Source: Corticicoccus populi (GTDB taxonomy: Bacteria; Bacillota; Bacilli; Staphylococcales; Salinicoccaceae). From it: 64,000 bases of DNA. Location: the NCBI RefSeq assembly GCF_042686195.1, contig NZ_JBHUOQ010000003.1, forward strand, positions 196,681 to 260,680. Direction: 5' to 3'. Positions 50,050 through 59,073 of the stretch are shown here, piece after piece (the first letter of the stretch is position 1; each line of letters starts with the position of its first letter). The position numbers were made by a program, and so were the translations under genes. The notes under the pieces were generated by a model. That model made no database searches. It worked only from the letters and a program-made list of their open reading frames with translations, and was not told the DNA's origin.

Positions 50050-51577
50050 TCCGCAGAAACTGCACCCGGTCGCATATTTAGGAAGTGTGGCAAGCGGGAT
50101 AAAAAACCTGTGGCTGCCGATTATACTGATACTTTTCAATCAGAGGGAAACAATATTTTCAGGGAATATTTCTCTGAGATGGTTTCTGATTGTCGGCGGA
50201 ATATTCCTGCTCCTCCTTATTATTTTCGGTGCGGGGGATTTTATTAATAAGTACCGGACACGTTTTTGGATAGAAGACAAAAAGTTTATATTAAAAGATG
50301 GTGTATTGACCAGGCGTGAAAAAGAACTTGATGTCGGCAGAATACAGTCCATTGATTTTAATGAGCCTGTATTACACAGACTTTTCGGCGCAGTGAAGCT
50401 TGAGATTAAAACACCGGGTGAAGGAATCACAATTGACACAATCAAAAAGGCCCAGGCTGAGGAACTGCAGAGTATACTGTATAAAGAAAAGGACAGAATC
50501 AATGAAGGTTCAGATTCAGTTGAAACAAATGTAGAAATTGGAGACAGTTCACCATGGCCGAAAGAGGAAGAAGCGGAGACATCGAAAAAAGAGTTTAATA
50601 TACTTTATAAAATGTCAGGGAAAGAGCTTCTGCTGATGGCGATGACGAGTGGCGCGCTCGGCAGTTTTATCGCAATTGTATTTGCATTTCTGAACCTGAT
50701 CGGAGCGACGTTCCTGATCGAGGTGTATCTGGAGTACTTTGAGGATGTCTTTCAAAGCCTCGCGATCGGCCTGACAATTGCGATTCTCTTCTTTGTCGCA
50801 GTCGGTTATGTTATCGGTATATTGATTTTACTCATTAAGTACTATAACTATACTTTGAAAAACCATCATGATGACCTTGCTGTTGAGTATGGTCTTCTTG
50901 AGAAAAAACATAAGAGTGTCAATATCAACCGCGTACAGAATATTGTAATTAAAGATTCACTGCTAAGACGGCTGATCGGTTACTACTCTTTATCAGTAAC
51001 AATTACCAGTGAAGATTTTTCAAAAGATAATGCGAACGGCAGTGTAGTGCTTCTGCCGTTTATTAAGAAAAATGAAATCTATAATATCATTCAGGAAATT
51101 TTCCCGAATTATCATGTGGGGCAGCCGGATAAAATTGTACCGAGACGCGGTTACCGAAGATATTTCCAAATCATGACGTCAGTCTTTATCATTGTCACAG
51201 CTGTTGTGCAGTATTTCTGGTGGAGTTATGCATGGATTGTCGGGCTCGTGCTGATTTTAGTCACTGTACTGTCCGGAATCTATTCGGCACGTAACAACGG
51301 CTACAAAATAAACGGTGAAGAAATTAATGTATTATCGACAGCGTTCTTTACGCGGTCGCATTTTGTCATTAAGCATGACAAGGTGATTGGTGCAAAAATT
51401 AATGAGAACCCTTTATTGATTCGTGCGAAGCTTGCTAATATTTCAGTGACCACTGCAGCCGGTGCGGCCGGTTCAAGTGCAACCATTCACTACATTGACC
51501 GGAAAGATATAGACAAAGTATGGCACTGGGCGGAAAGGGGAATGCAAAATGAAGAAAATATCACCGAAAGCAATTAA
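50042..51577 (+). CDS. bPH2 (YdbT-like) multi-domain membrane protein
   Basis: A 511-residue protein with repeated DUF304 units. About residues 70-165 hold the first (RFWIEDKKFILKDGVLTRRE, LDVGRIQSIDFNEPVLHRLF). A two-helix block follows (about 197-270), then a second unit (LAVEYGLLEKKHKSVNINRV), a second helix pair (about 380-420) and a third unit (VIGAKINENPLLIRAKLA). This is the YdbT layout. It overlaps both neighbours, so the three proteins probably act together at the membrane. Function unknown. Confidence 0.82.
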   Translation: MYSPQKLHPVAYLGSVASGIKNLWLPIILILFNQRETIFSGNISLRWFLIVGGIFLLLLIIFGAGDFINKYRTRFWIEDKKFILKDGVLTRREKELDVGRIQSIDFNEPVLHRLFGAVKLEIKTPGEGITIDTIKKAQAEELQSILYKEKDRINEGSDSVETNVEIGDSSPWPKEEEAETSKKEFNILYKMSGKELLLMAMTSGALGSFIAIVFAFLNLIGATFLIEVYLEYFEDVFQSLAIGLTIAILFFVAVGYVIGILILLIKYYNYTLKNHHDDLAVEYGLLEKKHKSVNINRVQNIVIKDSLLRRLIGYYSLSVTITSEDFSKDNANGSVVLLPFIKKNEIYNIIQEIFPNYHVGQPDKIVPRRGYRRYFQIMTSVFIIVTAVVQYFWWSYAWIVGLVLILVTVLSGIYSARNNGYKINGEEINVLSTAFFTRSHFVIKHDKVIGAKINENPLLIRAKLANISVTTAAGAAGSSATIHYIDRKDIDKVWHWAERGMQNEENITESN

Positions 51578-52022
51578 GCTGTGGCGGATAAAATCATTGA
51601 TATCCGCAGGTATAATACTGCTGATTGGTATAATACTGCTTGTTGTTTCCCTGTATTTCTGGGACTTCCTGCCCTGGTGGGTGTCGCTCATTGTCTTTGG
51701 TATTTTTATTTATACAATTATTGTACATGTCTGGATTCTGCCGAAGTTAAAGTACAGATATTTCAGGTACGGTGTGATTGATGAAGAGATTCGTGTACAC
51801 CAGGGAATCTTTTTTAAATCACGTGTTGCAGTACCGCTGTTTAGAGTTCAGAATATAGATACAACCGTCGGACCTATAATGAGAAGTATGAATTTGACGG
51901 GAATCAGTTTGAAAACATCTGCAGAGCGTGTATACATTCCTGAACTTTATGACGCGGAAGCAGAAGAGCTGAGAAGTCTGATCAGAACACTAATTAATGA
52001 ATCGACGGGGAAAAAGATATGA
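51549..52022 (+). CDS. bPH2 (YdbS-like, DUF304) membrane protein, second copy
   Basis: A 157-residue protein with two membrane helices (LISAGIILLIGIILLVVSLYF and WWVSLIVFGIFIYTIIVHVW) and a PH-like domain (KYRYFRYGVIDEEIRVHQGI, VAVPLFRVQNIDTTVGPIMR). Paralogue of the first gene of the cluster. It overlaps YdbT by 29 bases upstream and acpS by four bases downstream, so the whole set through acpS and alr looks like one operon. Confidence 0.8.
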   Translation: MKKISPKAIKLWRIKSLISAGIILLIGIILLVVSLYFWDFLPWWVSLIVFGIFIYTIIVHVWILPKLKYRYFRYGVIDEEIRVHQGIFFKSRVAVPLFRVQNIDTTVGPIMRSMNLTGISLKTSAERVYIPELYDAEAEELRSLIRTLINESTGKKI

Positions 52023-52366
52023 TTAAGGGAATCGGCACAGACATTATAGAACTTTCGAGAATTGCCAAAGTGAATAAAAAAGACAGGCTCGCCGGAAGAG
52101 TGTTATCACCGGAAGAGTATTTAAAATACGAATCACTGACCGCTGAAGCGAGAAAGATTGAGTTTCTGGCCGGCCGCTTTGCTGTGAAGGAAGCATACAG
52201 TAAAGCGCTCGGAAGCGGAATAGGGGGAAATATCTCATTTAAGGAAATATGCTGCGTGAATGATTCAAGCGGAAAGCCGGTTTTGAAGAATGATTCCAAT
52301 GCACATATATCTATTTCCCACTCAAAAGATTATGCTGTTGCAATGGTGATACTGGAAGTTAATTGA
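52019..52366 (+). CDS. acpS: Holo-[acyl-carrier-protein] synthase
   Basis: A 115-residue phosphopantetheinyl transferase that activates ACP with CoA. GIGTDIIELSRI holds the Mg-binding Asp, and LAGRFAVKEAYSKALGSGIG is the signature with the second acidic ligand and CoA-binding residues. AHISISHSKDYAVAMVI closes the fold. It overlaps the upstream PH gene (ATGA). Position next to alr is conserved in Bacillales. Confidence 0.95.
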   Translation: MIKGIGTDIIELSRIAKVNKKDRLAGRVLSPEEYLKYESLTAEARKIEFLAGRFAVKEAYSKALGSGIGGNISFKEICCVNDSSGKPVLKNDSNAHISISHSKDYAVAMVILEVN

Positions 52367-52380
52367 AAGGGAATGATAGT

Positions 52381-53529
52381 GTGAGCGACAGGTATTACAG
52401 AAATACACTTCTAAATGTAGATTTAGAAGCGGTTCATCATAATTTTAAAGCGATACAGGGGATTCATCACGACAGTACATTTATCGCAGTCGTTAAAGCA
52501 AACAGTTACGGCCTCGGCAGTCTTGCAGTTTGTGAATATCTGGCTGAAAGAGGTGTCGGCTTTTTTGCGGTGGCAACTCTGGATGAAGCGATTGAACTTA
52601 GAATGCACGGTATTAAACAAAAAATTCTTGTACTCGGCGTGATTAACCCTGAGGATATTAATAAAGCGATTCAGCACAGAATCGCAGTGACTGCGCCAAA
52701 CTTGACATGGCTGAAAGCAGCAGAAAATAATGTGACGGATAAATATGATAAAGAAGTATGGATTCATATTAAAGTGAACACAAGTATGAACCGTTACGGT
52801 ACAAGCGACATTGAAGAAATTCATGAGATGATCCGGCGCGTGAATACTTCTGAAAGTTTTATTTATGAAGGCATATACAGTCATTTATCATCAGCGGATG
52901 AAGAGTCGGATATCACTGAAGCACATATTGAACAGTTCAGAAAAATTGTGGGCAGTGTCGAGAAAGCGGAGTACACTCACATACAGAACTCTGCCGGGTC
53001 GCTAAAGTATCAACTGGATTTCTGTGATACTATCCGGGTGGGGATTTCATTGTATGGATATTACCCGAGTGAACATATAAAAGAAATCTCTAATGTACGG
53101 TTAAAACCGGCGGTACGGCTGGTGACGAAAATTGCGGATCTTCATGAACTGTCACCGGGTGATAAAGTCAGCTACGGCGGCCGTTATACTGCTTCAGTGA
53201 ACGAGAAAATTGCCACACTGCCGCTGGGATACGCAGATGGTTTTACGAGACACCATACTGGATACAAAGTAGCACTTCGAGGAGAGTCCTGCCCGGTAGT
53301 CGGTACAGTATGTATGGATTCTATAATGATAAAGGTTCCGGAAACGGCATCAATAGGTGATGAAGTGGTCATTATTGAAAATGATGTGGAATCCGAACAG
53401 TCACTGGAAGCCTATAGCAGTTATATAAAGACGATTTCCTATGAATCAATATGTGCATTGTCACGCAGAATTCCGAGAAATTATACAGGTGAAGGAACGA
53501 CTTTCATTCACAATGAAATACTCAAATAA
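52381..53529 (+). CDS. alr: Alanine racemase
   Basis: A 382-residue PLP enzyme making D-alanine for the wall. The PLP Lys is in FIAVVKANSYGLGSLAV, and the catalytic Tyr is in KVSYGGRYTASVNEKIATLP. GVSLYGYYPS-like (GISLYGYYPSEH) and CMDSIMIKVPE complete the set. I used GTG 52381, eight bases after AAGGGA, in place of TTG 52363. Upstream of mazEF as in S. aureus. Confidence 0.94.
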   Translation: MSDRYYRNTLLNVDLEAVHHNFKAIQGIHHDSTFIAVVKANSYGLGSLAVCEYLAERGVGFFAVATLDEAIELRMHGIKQKILVLGVINPEDINKAIQHRIAVTAPNLTWLKAAENNVTDKYDKEVWIHIKVNTSMNRYGTSDIEEIHEMIRRVNTSESFIYEGIYSHLSSADEESDITEAHIEQFRKIVGSVEKAEYTHIQNSAGSLKYQLDFCDTIRVGISLYGYYPSEHIKEISNVRLKPAVRLVTKIADLHELSPGDKVSYGGRYTASVNEKIATLPLGYADGFTRHHTGYKVALRGESCPVVGTVCMDSIMIKVPETASIGDEVVIIENDVESEQSLEAYSSYIKTISYESICALSRRIPRNYTGEGTTFIHNEILK

Positions 53530-53596
53530 CTAGTAATGTATTTAGTGGCATGATATTATTACTGTGAGTTGCTATCTGCCTGGAGTGTTGTTTATT

Positions 53597-53758
53597 ATGA
53601 ATGAATTAACATATCTGAAACTTGAACAGGAACTTAAGAAGGGTTACATTGAGATGGGTGATATTAACCTGTCTCTTGCAAAAGAGTACTATAATATTGA
53701 ATGTGAAGCAGAATCTTGTAAAGAAGAGGATCTTTTAAACTGTAAAGATGGTGAATAG
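53597..53758 (+). CDS. mazE: MazE-type antitoxin
   Basis: A 53-residue acidic antitoxin resembling S. aureus MazE, with the shared segment EQELKKGYIEMGDINLSLAKE and IECEAESC in the C-terminal toxin-binding part. Start ATG 53597 after TGGAGTG; upstream in-frame starts lack a site. Its stop codon is followed at once by the mazF ATG. It would bind and inhibit MazF and is normally degraded by ClpCP in staphylococci. Confidence 0.88.
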   Translation: MNELTYLKLEQELKKGYIEMGDINLSLAKEYYNIECEAESCKEEDLLNCKDGE

Positions 53759-54136
53759 ATGAAAAGAGGAGAAGTATATCTTGCGGATCTATCACCGGTG
53801 GTGGGCTCAGAGCAAGGCGGTAAGCGGCCTGTAGTAATTATACAGAATAATGTCGGCAACTATCACAGTCCAACAGTGATAGTTGCTGCAATTACAGGCA
53901 GAATTAATAAGGCGAAGATTCCGACACATGTGGAGATTTCAAAGGATACATATAATCTGGATAAAGACTCAGTCATTTTACTGGAGCAGATCAGAACTGT
54001 TGATAAGAAAAGACTGATGGAAAAATTGACTTACTTAAATGATTCAAAAATGAAGGAAGTCGACAGAGCGTTAAAGCTCAGCCTGGGTATAGAACAACCT
54101 AAGCCTAAAAAGAAAAATAAGAAAAGAAATCAATGA
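53759..54136 (+). CDS. mazF: Endoribonuclease toxin MazF
   Basis: A 125-residue MazF/PemK toxin. MKRGEVYLADLSPVVGSEQGGKRPVVII is the usual N-terminus with the catalytic Arg in the GGKRPV loop, and VIVAAITGRINKAKIPTHVEI holds the catalytic Thr. LLEQIRTVDKKRL is the C-terminal dimer motif. Staphylococcal MazF cleaves UACAU; the specificity here is inferred only. A hairpin terminator overlaps the stop codon before rsbU. Confidence 0.94.
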   Translation: MKRGEVYLADLSPVVGSEQGGKRPVVIIQNNVGNYHSPTVIVAAITGRINKAKIPTHVEISKDTYNLDKDSVILLEQIRTVDKKRLMEKLTYLNDSKMKEVDRALKLSLGIEQPKPKKKNKKRNQ

Positions 54137-54160
54137 CTTTTGCACGCAAAAGTCATTTTT
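54132..54160 (+). terminator. Hairpin terminator between mazF and rsbU
   Basis: Inverted repeat aatgacttttgc / gcaaaagtcatt (54132-54157) followed by a T run; it includes the mazF stop codon. It could limit read-through from alr-mazEF into the sigB genes. Confidence 0.75.
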
Positions 54161-54185
54161 CTTAGACTAAAGAGGAGGTGGATAC

Positions 54186-55202
54186 ATGACTTATGTCGAT
54201 AATATTGTTCAGGAATATCGTGACATTATAATTAAATACGTCGAACACGGAGAAGAAGATAGTGCAGTTGAAGCATGTCATTCACTCAGTGAAAAAGTAG
54301 TAGACCTGGATATGTCTCCGGAAGAAATGGTTACTTTACATATGGATTTACTGGATGACATGAAGGTGACAGACGGAGCAATGATTAGAAAGTCGCTGGA
54401 TATACTGCAGGAGGTCATTGTTGCATTTGGTTTTACGTACAGAGATTACCGTGCGATGCTTGCCAAGATGGAAATTCATGATAAGGAATTGGATCTTGCT
54501 GCGAGTCTTCAGGAGACGATGCTTAAAACAACAATCCCGAGTTTTGAAACACTCGAAATTGGTGCAATCAGTGTACCGGCAGCTAAAGTGAGCGGAGACT
54601 ATTTTAATATTATCAATCACGGGAATAACACTGTAAGTTTTGCAGTTGCAGATGTCATTGGAAAAGGGATTCCTGCTGCTATCGCAATGTCCATGATTAA
54701 ATTTTCAATGGATTCCGAGGGAATGATTGATGCACCTTACGCCGGACTCAGGAAACTGAACAGAGTGGTGGAGAAAAACGTCAATCAGAATATGTTTATT
54801 ACAATGTTCTACGGTCTGTACAATTATAAGATGGACCGCCTGTATTTTTCTTCCGCAGGACATGAACCCGGGCTTGTGTACCGCTATGAAATTGACACGT
54901 TTGAAGAAATCGATGCAAAAGGGATTGTACTCGGCGTGACAAAAGAAGCGGAATATGAAGAACAGAAAATTGATCTGGCAGAGAATGACATGCTCGTGGT
55001 CTTTACAGATGGTGTGACTGAACTTAGAAAACATGACAGTTCATTTATCGACATCCAAGAAATAAAAGATATGATTCGGGATACACGAGACCATCATCCG
55101 CAGGATATCGTACAGTATATATATGAAAGTTTAATCAGAATGCAGAATCCAAACAAAAAAGATGATTTAACTTTGTTTATTCTGAAAAATAAATCAAAAT
55201 AA
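54186..55202 (+). CDS. rsbU: RsbU, PP2C-type phosphatase activating SigB
   Basis: A 338-residue protein: N-terminal helical domain (about 1-110) as in RsbU, then a PP2C/SpoIIE phosphatase domain with VSGDYFNIINHGNNTVSF, VADVIGKGIPAAIAMSMIK and MLVVFTDGVTEL, the metal Asp motifs. It dephosphorylates RsbV and so frees SigB. The RBS AGAGGAGGTGG is very strong. As in S. aureus it follows mazF, with no RsbRST module. Confidence 0.93.
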   Translation: MTYVDNIVQEYRDIIIKYVEHGEEDSAVEACHSLSEKVVDLDMSPEEMVTLHMDLLDDMKVTDGAMIRKSLDILQEVIVAFGFTYRDYRAMLAKMEIHDKELDLAASLQETMLKTTIPSFETLEIGAISVPAAKVSGDYFNIINHGNNTVSFAVADVIGKGIPAAIAMSMIKFSMDSEGMIDAPYAGLRKLNRVVEKNVNQNMFITMFYGLYNYKMDRLYFSSAGHEPGLVYRYEIDTFEEIDAKGIVLGVTKEAEYEEQKIDLAENDMLVVFTDGVTELRKHDSSFIDIQEIKDMIRDTRDHHPQDIVQYIYESLIRMQNPNKKDDLTLFILKNKSK

Positions 55203-55205
55203 TAT

Positions 55206-55232
55206 GTTTAACTGCTATTATAATTAGGGTAA
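55206..55232 (+). promoter_or_regulatory. SigB-type promoter of rsbVW-sigB
   Basis: GTTTAA (55206-55211), 15-base spacer, GGGTAA (55227-55232), 38 bases before rsbV. It fits the SigB consensus GTTTAA-N12-15-GGGTAT closely and matches the known autoregulatory promoter position in S. aureus. Confidence 0.8.
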
Positions 55233-55269
55233 ATAACTAAAGGAAAATATTTGGGGAGTGTCGGCAATA

Positions 55270-55596
55270 ATGAATATGAATATAAGTACTACAGAAAAAG
55301 AGACTGAATACGTTGTTGTGTTAAGCGGGGAGCTGGATGTATATACAGCGCCTGAATTACAGCAGGTGCTTGAACCGATCAGACACGCCGGGACACACGA
55401 TGTGAATATAGATTTAACTGAAGTGGGATATATGGATTCTACAGGCCTTGGAATTTTTGTAGGGACGCTTAAGGATTTGAATCAGCATGGCAAGTCACTC
55501 CGGGTCAGCGGCGCATCCAAGCGTATTTTGAGATTGTTTGAAATTACAGGTCTGCGTGATTTAATGTATATTAATGAGACCTCGGAGGTTGAGTAA
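55270..55596 (+). CDS. rsbV: Anti-sigma factor antagonist RsbV
   Basis: A 108-residue STAS-domain protein. The phosphorylatable Ser is in GYMDSTGLGIFVGTLKD, and LSGELDVYTAPELQ is the N-terminal STAS motif. Unphosphorylated RsbV binds RsbW and frees SigB. ATG 55270 follows GGGGAG by 11 bases; GTG 55258 overlaps the site. Its stop codon touches the rsbW ATG. Confidence 0.93.
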   Translation: MNMNISTTEKETEYVVVLSGELDVYTAPELQQVLEPIRHAGTHDVNIDLTEVGYMDSTGLGIFVGTLKDLNQHGKSLRVSGASKRILRLFEITGLRDLMYINETSEVE

Positions 55597-56073
55597 ATGT
55601 CACAAAAATATGATTATATAGAGATGAAGTTTCCGGCGAGTGCAGAATATGTTGGATTAATCCGTTTGACAGTTTCAGGAGTTCTCTCAAGAGCCGGTGC
55701 ATCATACGACCAAATTGAAGACTCTAAAATCGCAATTTCAGAAGCAGTTACTAATGCTGTTACTCATGCCTATGGATTGGATGAAACAGGTGAGATTCTT
55801 GTCGGCTTTGCGATATATGATGATAAAGTTGAAATGATTGTAGCAGATCATGGACAAAGTTTTGATTATGAGCAGGTGAAAAATGAACTGGGTCCATACA
55901 AAGAAGATGATAATGTGAATTATCTGCGTGAAGGCGGTCTTGGTCTGTTCCTGATTGAAACATTAATGGATGAGGTCTTTGTTAAAAAAAGTCCGGGTGT
56001 TACAATTAGTATGACTAAGTATATTGATGAAAGCCAGGTGCATTCGAATGGAGAAACACTCGTCAACGGTTAA
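55597..56073 (+). CDS. rsbW: Anti-sigma B factor / serine kinase RsbW
   Basis: A 158-residue GHKL-fold kinase. The N box is KIAISEAVTNAVTHAYG, the G1 box VEMIVADHGQSFD, and the G2 region YLREGGLGLFLIETLMD. It holds SigB inactive and phosphorylates RsbV. It overlaps sigB by 26 bases, so stoichiometry is coupled. Confidence 0.95.
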   Translation: MSQKYDYIEMKFPASAEYVGLIRLTVSGVLSRAGASYDQIEDSKIAISEAVTNAVTHAYGLDETGEILVGFAIYDDKVEMIVADHGQSFDYEQVKNELGPYKEDDNVNYLREGGLGLFLIETLMDEVFVKKSPGVTISMTKYIDESQVHSNGETLVNG

Positions 56074-56824
56074 AGAAAATCAGCCTGAAGAGATTAATAC
56101 ATTGATTGCCAGGTTTCAGAATGATCAGGATACATCAGCACAGGAAGAGTTAATTGAACGTTACACAAAGCTGATTGAGTCCCTGGCATACCGTTATTCT
56201 AAAGGGCAGAGCCATCATGAAGATTTAGTGCAGGTGGGGATGCTCGGATTATTAGGAGCGATTAAGCGTTTTGATACTTCATATAAAAGAAGATTCGAAG
56301 CATTTTTAGTCCCTACTGTTGTTGGTGAGATAAAACGATATTTAAGGGATAAGACATGGAGTGTTCACGTTCCTCGGAGAATTAAGGAAATCGGACCGAA
56401 AATAAAACAGGTAACGGATGAGTTAACGAATCAGCTTGAACGTTCCCCGACAATCAATGAGATTGCCGGGCGTTTAGAGGTGTCCGAAGAAGAAGTGCTT
56501 GAAGTGATGGAAATGAGCCAGAGCTATAATGCACTCAGCGTTGACCATTCTATTGAAGCGGATAAAGACGGGTCTACTGTGACGCTTCTCGATGTGATGG
56601 GGGACAGTGACGACAATTATGAATTAGCTGAGAAGCGTTTGATGCTTGAAAAGATACTCCCGATACTATCTGACAGAGAGCGGGAAATCATCCAATTTAC
56701 ATTTATGGAAGGTTTGAGTCAGAAGGAAACAGGTGAGCGCATCGGTCTCAGCCAGATGCATGTTTCCAGACTTCAGAGGACTGCGATCAAAAAATTAAGA
56801 GAAGCAGTATTACAATATGAATAA
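56048..56824 (+). CDS. sigB: RNA polymerase sigma factor SigB
   Basis: A 258-residue SigB/SigF-type factor. Region 2 (HHEDLVQVGMLGLLGAIKRF), the DTSYKRRFEAFLVPTVVGEI segment and RDKTWSVHVPRR, region 3, and region 4 (GLSQKETGERIGLSQMHVSR) are complete. It directs general stress transcription. The start is ATG 56048, after CAGGTG. Last gene of rsbUVW-sigB. Confidence 0.95.
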   Translation: MEKHSSTVKENQPEEINTLIARFQNDQDTSAQEELIERYTKLIESLAYRYSKGQSHHEDLVQVGMLGLLGAIKRFDTSYKRRFEAFLVPTVVGEIKRYLRDKTWSVHVPRRIKEIGPKIKQVTDELTNQLERSPTINEIAGRLEVSEEEVLEVMEMSQSYNALSVDHSIEADKDGSTVTLLDVMGDSDDNYELAEKRLMLEKILPILSDREREIIQFTFMEGLSQKETGERIGLSQMHVSRLQRTAIKKLREAVLQYE

Positions 56825-56827
56825 AGA

Positions 56828-56852
56828 CCCTGACCTGATTGGTTAGGGCTTT
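56828..56852 (+). terminator. Weak terminator after sigB
   Basis: Eight-pair stem ccctgacc / ggttaggg with G-U pairs and only four T residues after it; tex may be partly co-transcribed. Confidence 0.45.
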
Positions 56853-56891
56853 TATATTTATTAAAGAGTGTGCTTCAGAGGAGAAAGTAAA

Positions 56892-59036
56892 ATGAATGAA
56901 AATCTAGTTAAAGAAATAGAAAGTGAAACAGGATTTAAAACAAAATTTATAAAGAATGTACTTAACTTACTGGAAGAAAAAAATACAGTGCCGTTTATTG
57001 CGCGTTATAGAAAAGAACAAACGGGTGAAATGAATGAGGAAGATATAAAGAAAATTGCTGATAAATATCAGTATATGGAAACTCTTTTGAAGAGAAAAGA
57101 AGAAGTCATCCGACTGATTGACGAGCAGGGCATGCTGACCGGAGAGCTCAGGAAAGATATTTTGAAGCAGACCGTACTGAACAGGGTGGAGGATTTATAC
57201 CGGCCGTTCAAACAAAAGAAAAAGACACGGGCAACAGAGGCTAAAAGGAAGGGGCTTGAGCCGCTTGCGGATTTAATATCATCTCAGGAAGATCACTCGG
57301 TTCTGAACGCAGCTGGGAACTACTTGTCGGATGAAGTGGATTCTGTTGAGACAGCAGTTAATGGGGCGCTTGATATTATTGCTGAGGAAATATCTGATTC
57401 TCCGAAATATAGAAGCTACATACTTAAAGTGATTCAGGACACTTCCCAAATAGAGACATCCAAAAAGAAAAAGGCGGAAGATGATGCCGGAGTATTCGAG
57501 ATGTACTACAACTACAGTGAACTCATCAAATCTATTGTGCCCCACAGGGTGCTTGCGATTAACAGAGGAGAAAAGCTGGGGATTTTATCTGTTAAGTTTA
57601 GTCATGAGACAGAACGATTTGAGCGTTATATATTAAACCAAATACTAAAGAAAGAGTCACAGACAAAAGAATTGCTCCAAACGGCAGTAAAAGAGAGCTT
57701 GAAGCGCTTAATTATTCCATCGATTGAAAGAGAAGTCAGGGGCAGTCTGACAGAGAAAAGTGAAGTTCATGCAGTTCATATTTTTGAAGAAAATCTAAAA
57801 CGTCTGCTGCTGCAGCCACCTTTAAAAGGAAAGGTTATACTCGGTGTCGATCCGGCATTTAGAACCGGGTGTAAACTCGCTGTAATTGACCGCGCCGGTA
57901 AATTTATGGATAAGGGTGTTGTGTACCCGCATCCGCCGAAACCTAAGAGGGAAGCGGCTGTAAAACAGATTACTGACAGCATTAAAACATACGGTGTGAC
58001 TTTAATTGCGATTGGTAACGGTACAGCATCAAGAGAAACTGAAATATTCATCAGTGAGGTTTTGAAAGAAATTAATGACAGCGGTATTCAGTTTATTATT
58101 GTTAATGAAGCGGGGGCAAGCGTATACTCAGCTTCAAAAATTGCACGTGATGAATTTCCTGATTTCAATGTCGAAGAACGTAGTGCAGTGTCTATTGCAA
58201 GGCGTGTGCAGGACCCGTTAAGTGAACTTGTTAAAATTGATCCCAAATCTATCGGTGTCGGGCAGTATCAACATGATGTGAATCAGAAATTCCTCAATGA
58301 GTCACTGGATTTTGTGATTGAAACGAGTGTCAATCAGGTGGGTGTGAATGTTAATACAGCATCTCATATTCTGCTTGAGCATGTCGCGGGACTGTCACCA
58401 TCCATCAGTAAAAATATTGTAAAATACCGTGAAGAAAACGGCGGTTTTAAAACTAGAAATGACATAAAAAAAGTTCCGAGACTCGGTGACAAAACTTATG
58501 AACAATGTATTGGATTTCTGAGGATTCCAGGTAGTACAGAACCGCTTGATAAAACCCCGATACATCCCGAACAATATAAAAATACGTATCAGTTAGTCGG
58601 GCTTATGGATTTAACTAAAGATGATATTGGATCAAAAGAAATGGCGGATAAACTGGATAGCCTCGACATTTCTCATGTTGCTTCAGAATTAGAAATCGGT
58701 GAGCCGACACTGATTGATATTGTGGAAAGTTTAAAAACCCCGACAAGAGATATTCGTGATGATTTTGAAACACCGGTGTTAAAATCAGATGTTTTAAGTA
58801 TGGAGGATTTAAAGCCGGGAATGATTTTATCCGGAACTGTCCGAAATGTAATAGATTTTGGTGCTTTTGTTGATATAGGTGTGAAACAGGATGGTCTGGT
58901 ACACATATCAAAACTAACTAAGAAGTTTATTAAACATCCTTTGGAAGTTGTGGCTACAGGAGATATAGTTGACGTGAAAGTGATAGATGTGGATGTAAAT
59001 AAAGGAAGAATTTCATTATCGATGAAAGATGTATAA
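56892..59036 (+). CDS. tex: Tex family RNA-binding transcription accessory protein
   Basis: A 714-residue Tex/YhgF protein: N-terminal helical region (FIARYRKEQTGEMNEEDIKK), YqgF RNase-H-like domain (VILGVDPAFRTGCKLAVID), helix-hairpin-helix region (LSPSISKNIVKYREENGGF and PRLGDKTYEQCIGFLRI) and a C-terminal S1 domain (GMILSGTVRNVIDFGAFVDI). Start ATG 56892 after AGAGGAGAAAG. Follows sigB as in S. aureus. Its exact molecular role is unsettled. Confidence 0.93.
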   Translation: MNENLVKEIESETGFKTKFIKNVLNLLEEKNTVPFIARYRKEQTGEMNEEDIKKIADKYQYMETLLKRKEEVIRLIDEQGMLTGELRKDILKQTVLNRVEDLYRPFKQKKKTRATEAKRKGLEPLADLISSQEDHSVLNAAGNYLSDEVDSVETAVNGALDIIAEEISDSPKYRSYILKVIQDTSQIETSKKKKAEDDAGVFEMYYNYSELIKSIVPHRVLAINRGEKLGILSVKFSHETERFERYILNQILKKESQTKELLQTAVKESLKRLIIPSIEREVRGSLTEKSEVHAVHIFEENLKRLLLQPPLKGKVILGVDPAFRTGCKLAVIDRAGKFMDKGVVYPHPPKPKREAAVKQITDSIKTYGVTLIAIGNGTASRETEIFISEVLKEINDSGIQFIIVNEAGASVYSASKIARDEFPDFNVEERSAVSIARRVQDPLSELVKIDPKSIGVGQYQHDVNQKFLNESLDFVIETSVNQVGVNVNTASHILLEHVAGLSPSISKNIVKYREENGGFKTRNDIKKVPRLGDKTYEQCIGFLRIPGSTEPLDKTPIHPEQYKNTYQLVGLMDLTKDDIGSKEMADKLDSLDISHVASELEIGEPTLIDIVESLKTPTRDIRDDFETPVLKSDVLSMEDLKPGMILSGTVRNVIDFGAFVDIGVKQDGLVHISKLTKKFIKHPLEVVATGDIVDVKVIDVDVNKGRISLSMKDV

Positions 59037-59040
59037 AAAA

Positions 59041-59068
59041 CGGAGGCTGTTTACAGCCTCCGTTTTTT
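59041..59068. terminator. Bidirectional terminator between tex and katA
   Basis: Nine-base stem cggaggctg / cagcctccg with A run before and T run after. Confidence 0.92.
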
Positions 59069-59073
59069 ATTAT

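Noticed and set aside
56868..56892. Upstream start of tex giving MCFRGESK
   Set aside because: It lacks a ribosome site and overlaps the AGAGGAG site of the ATG at 56892.
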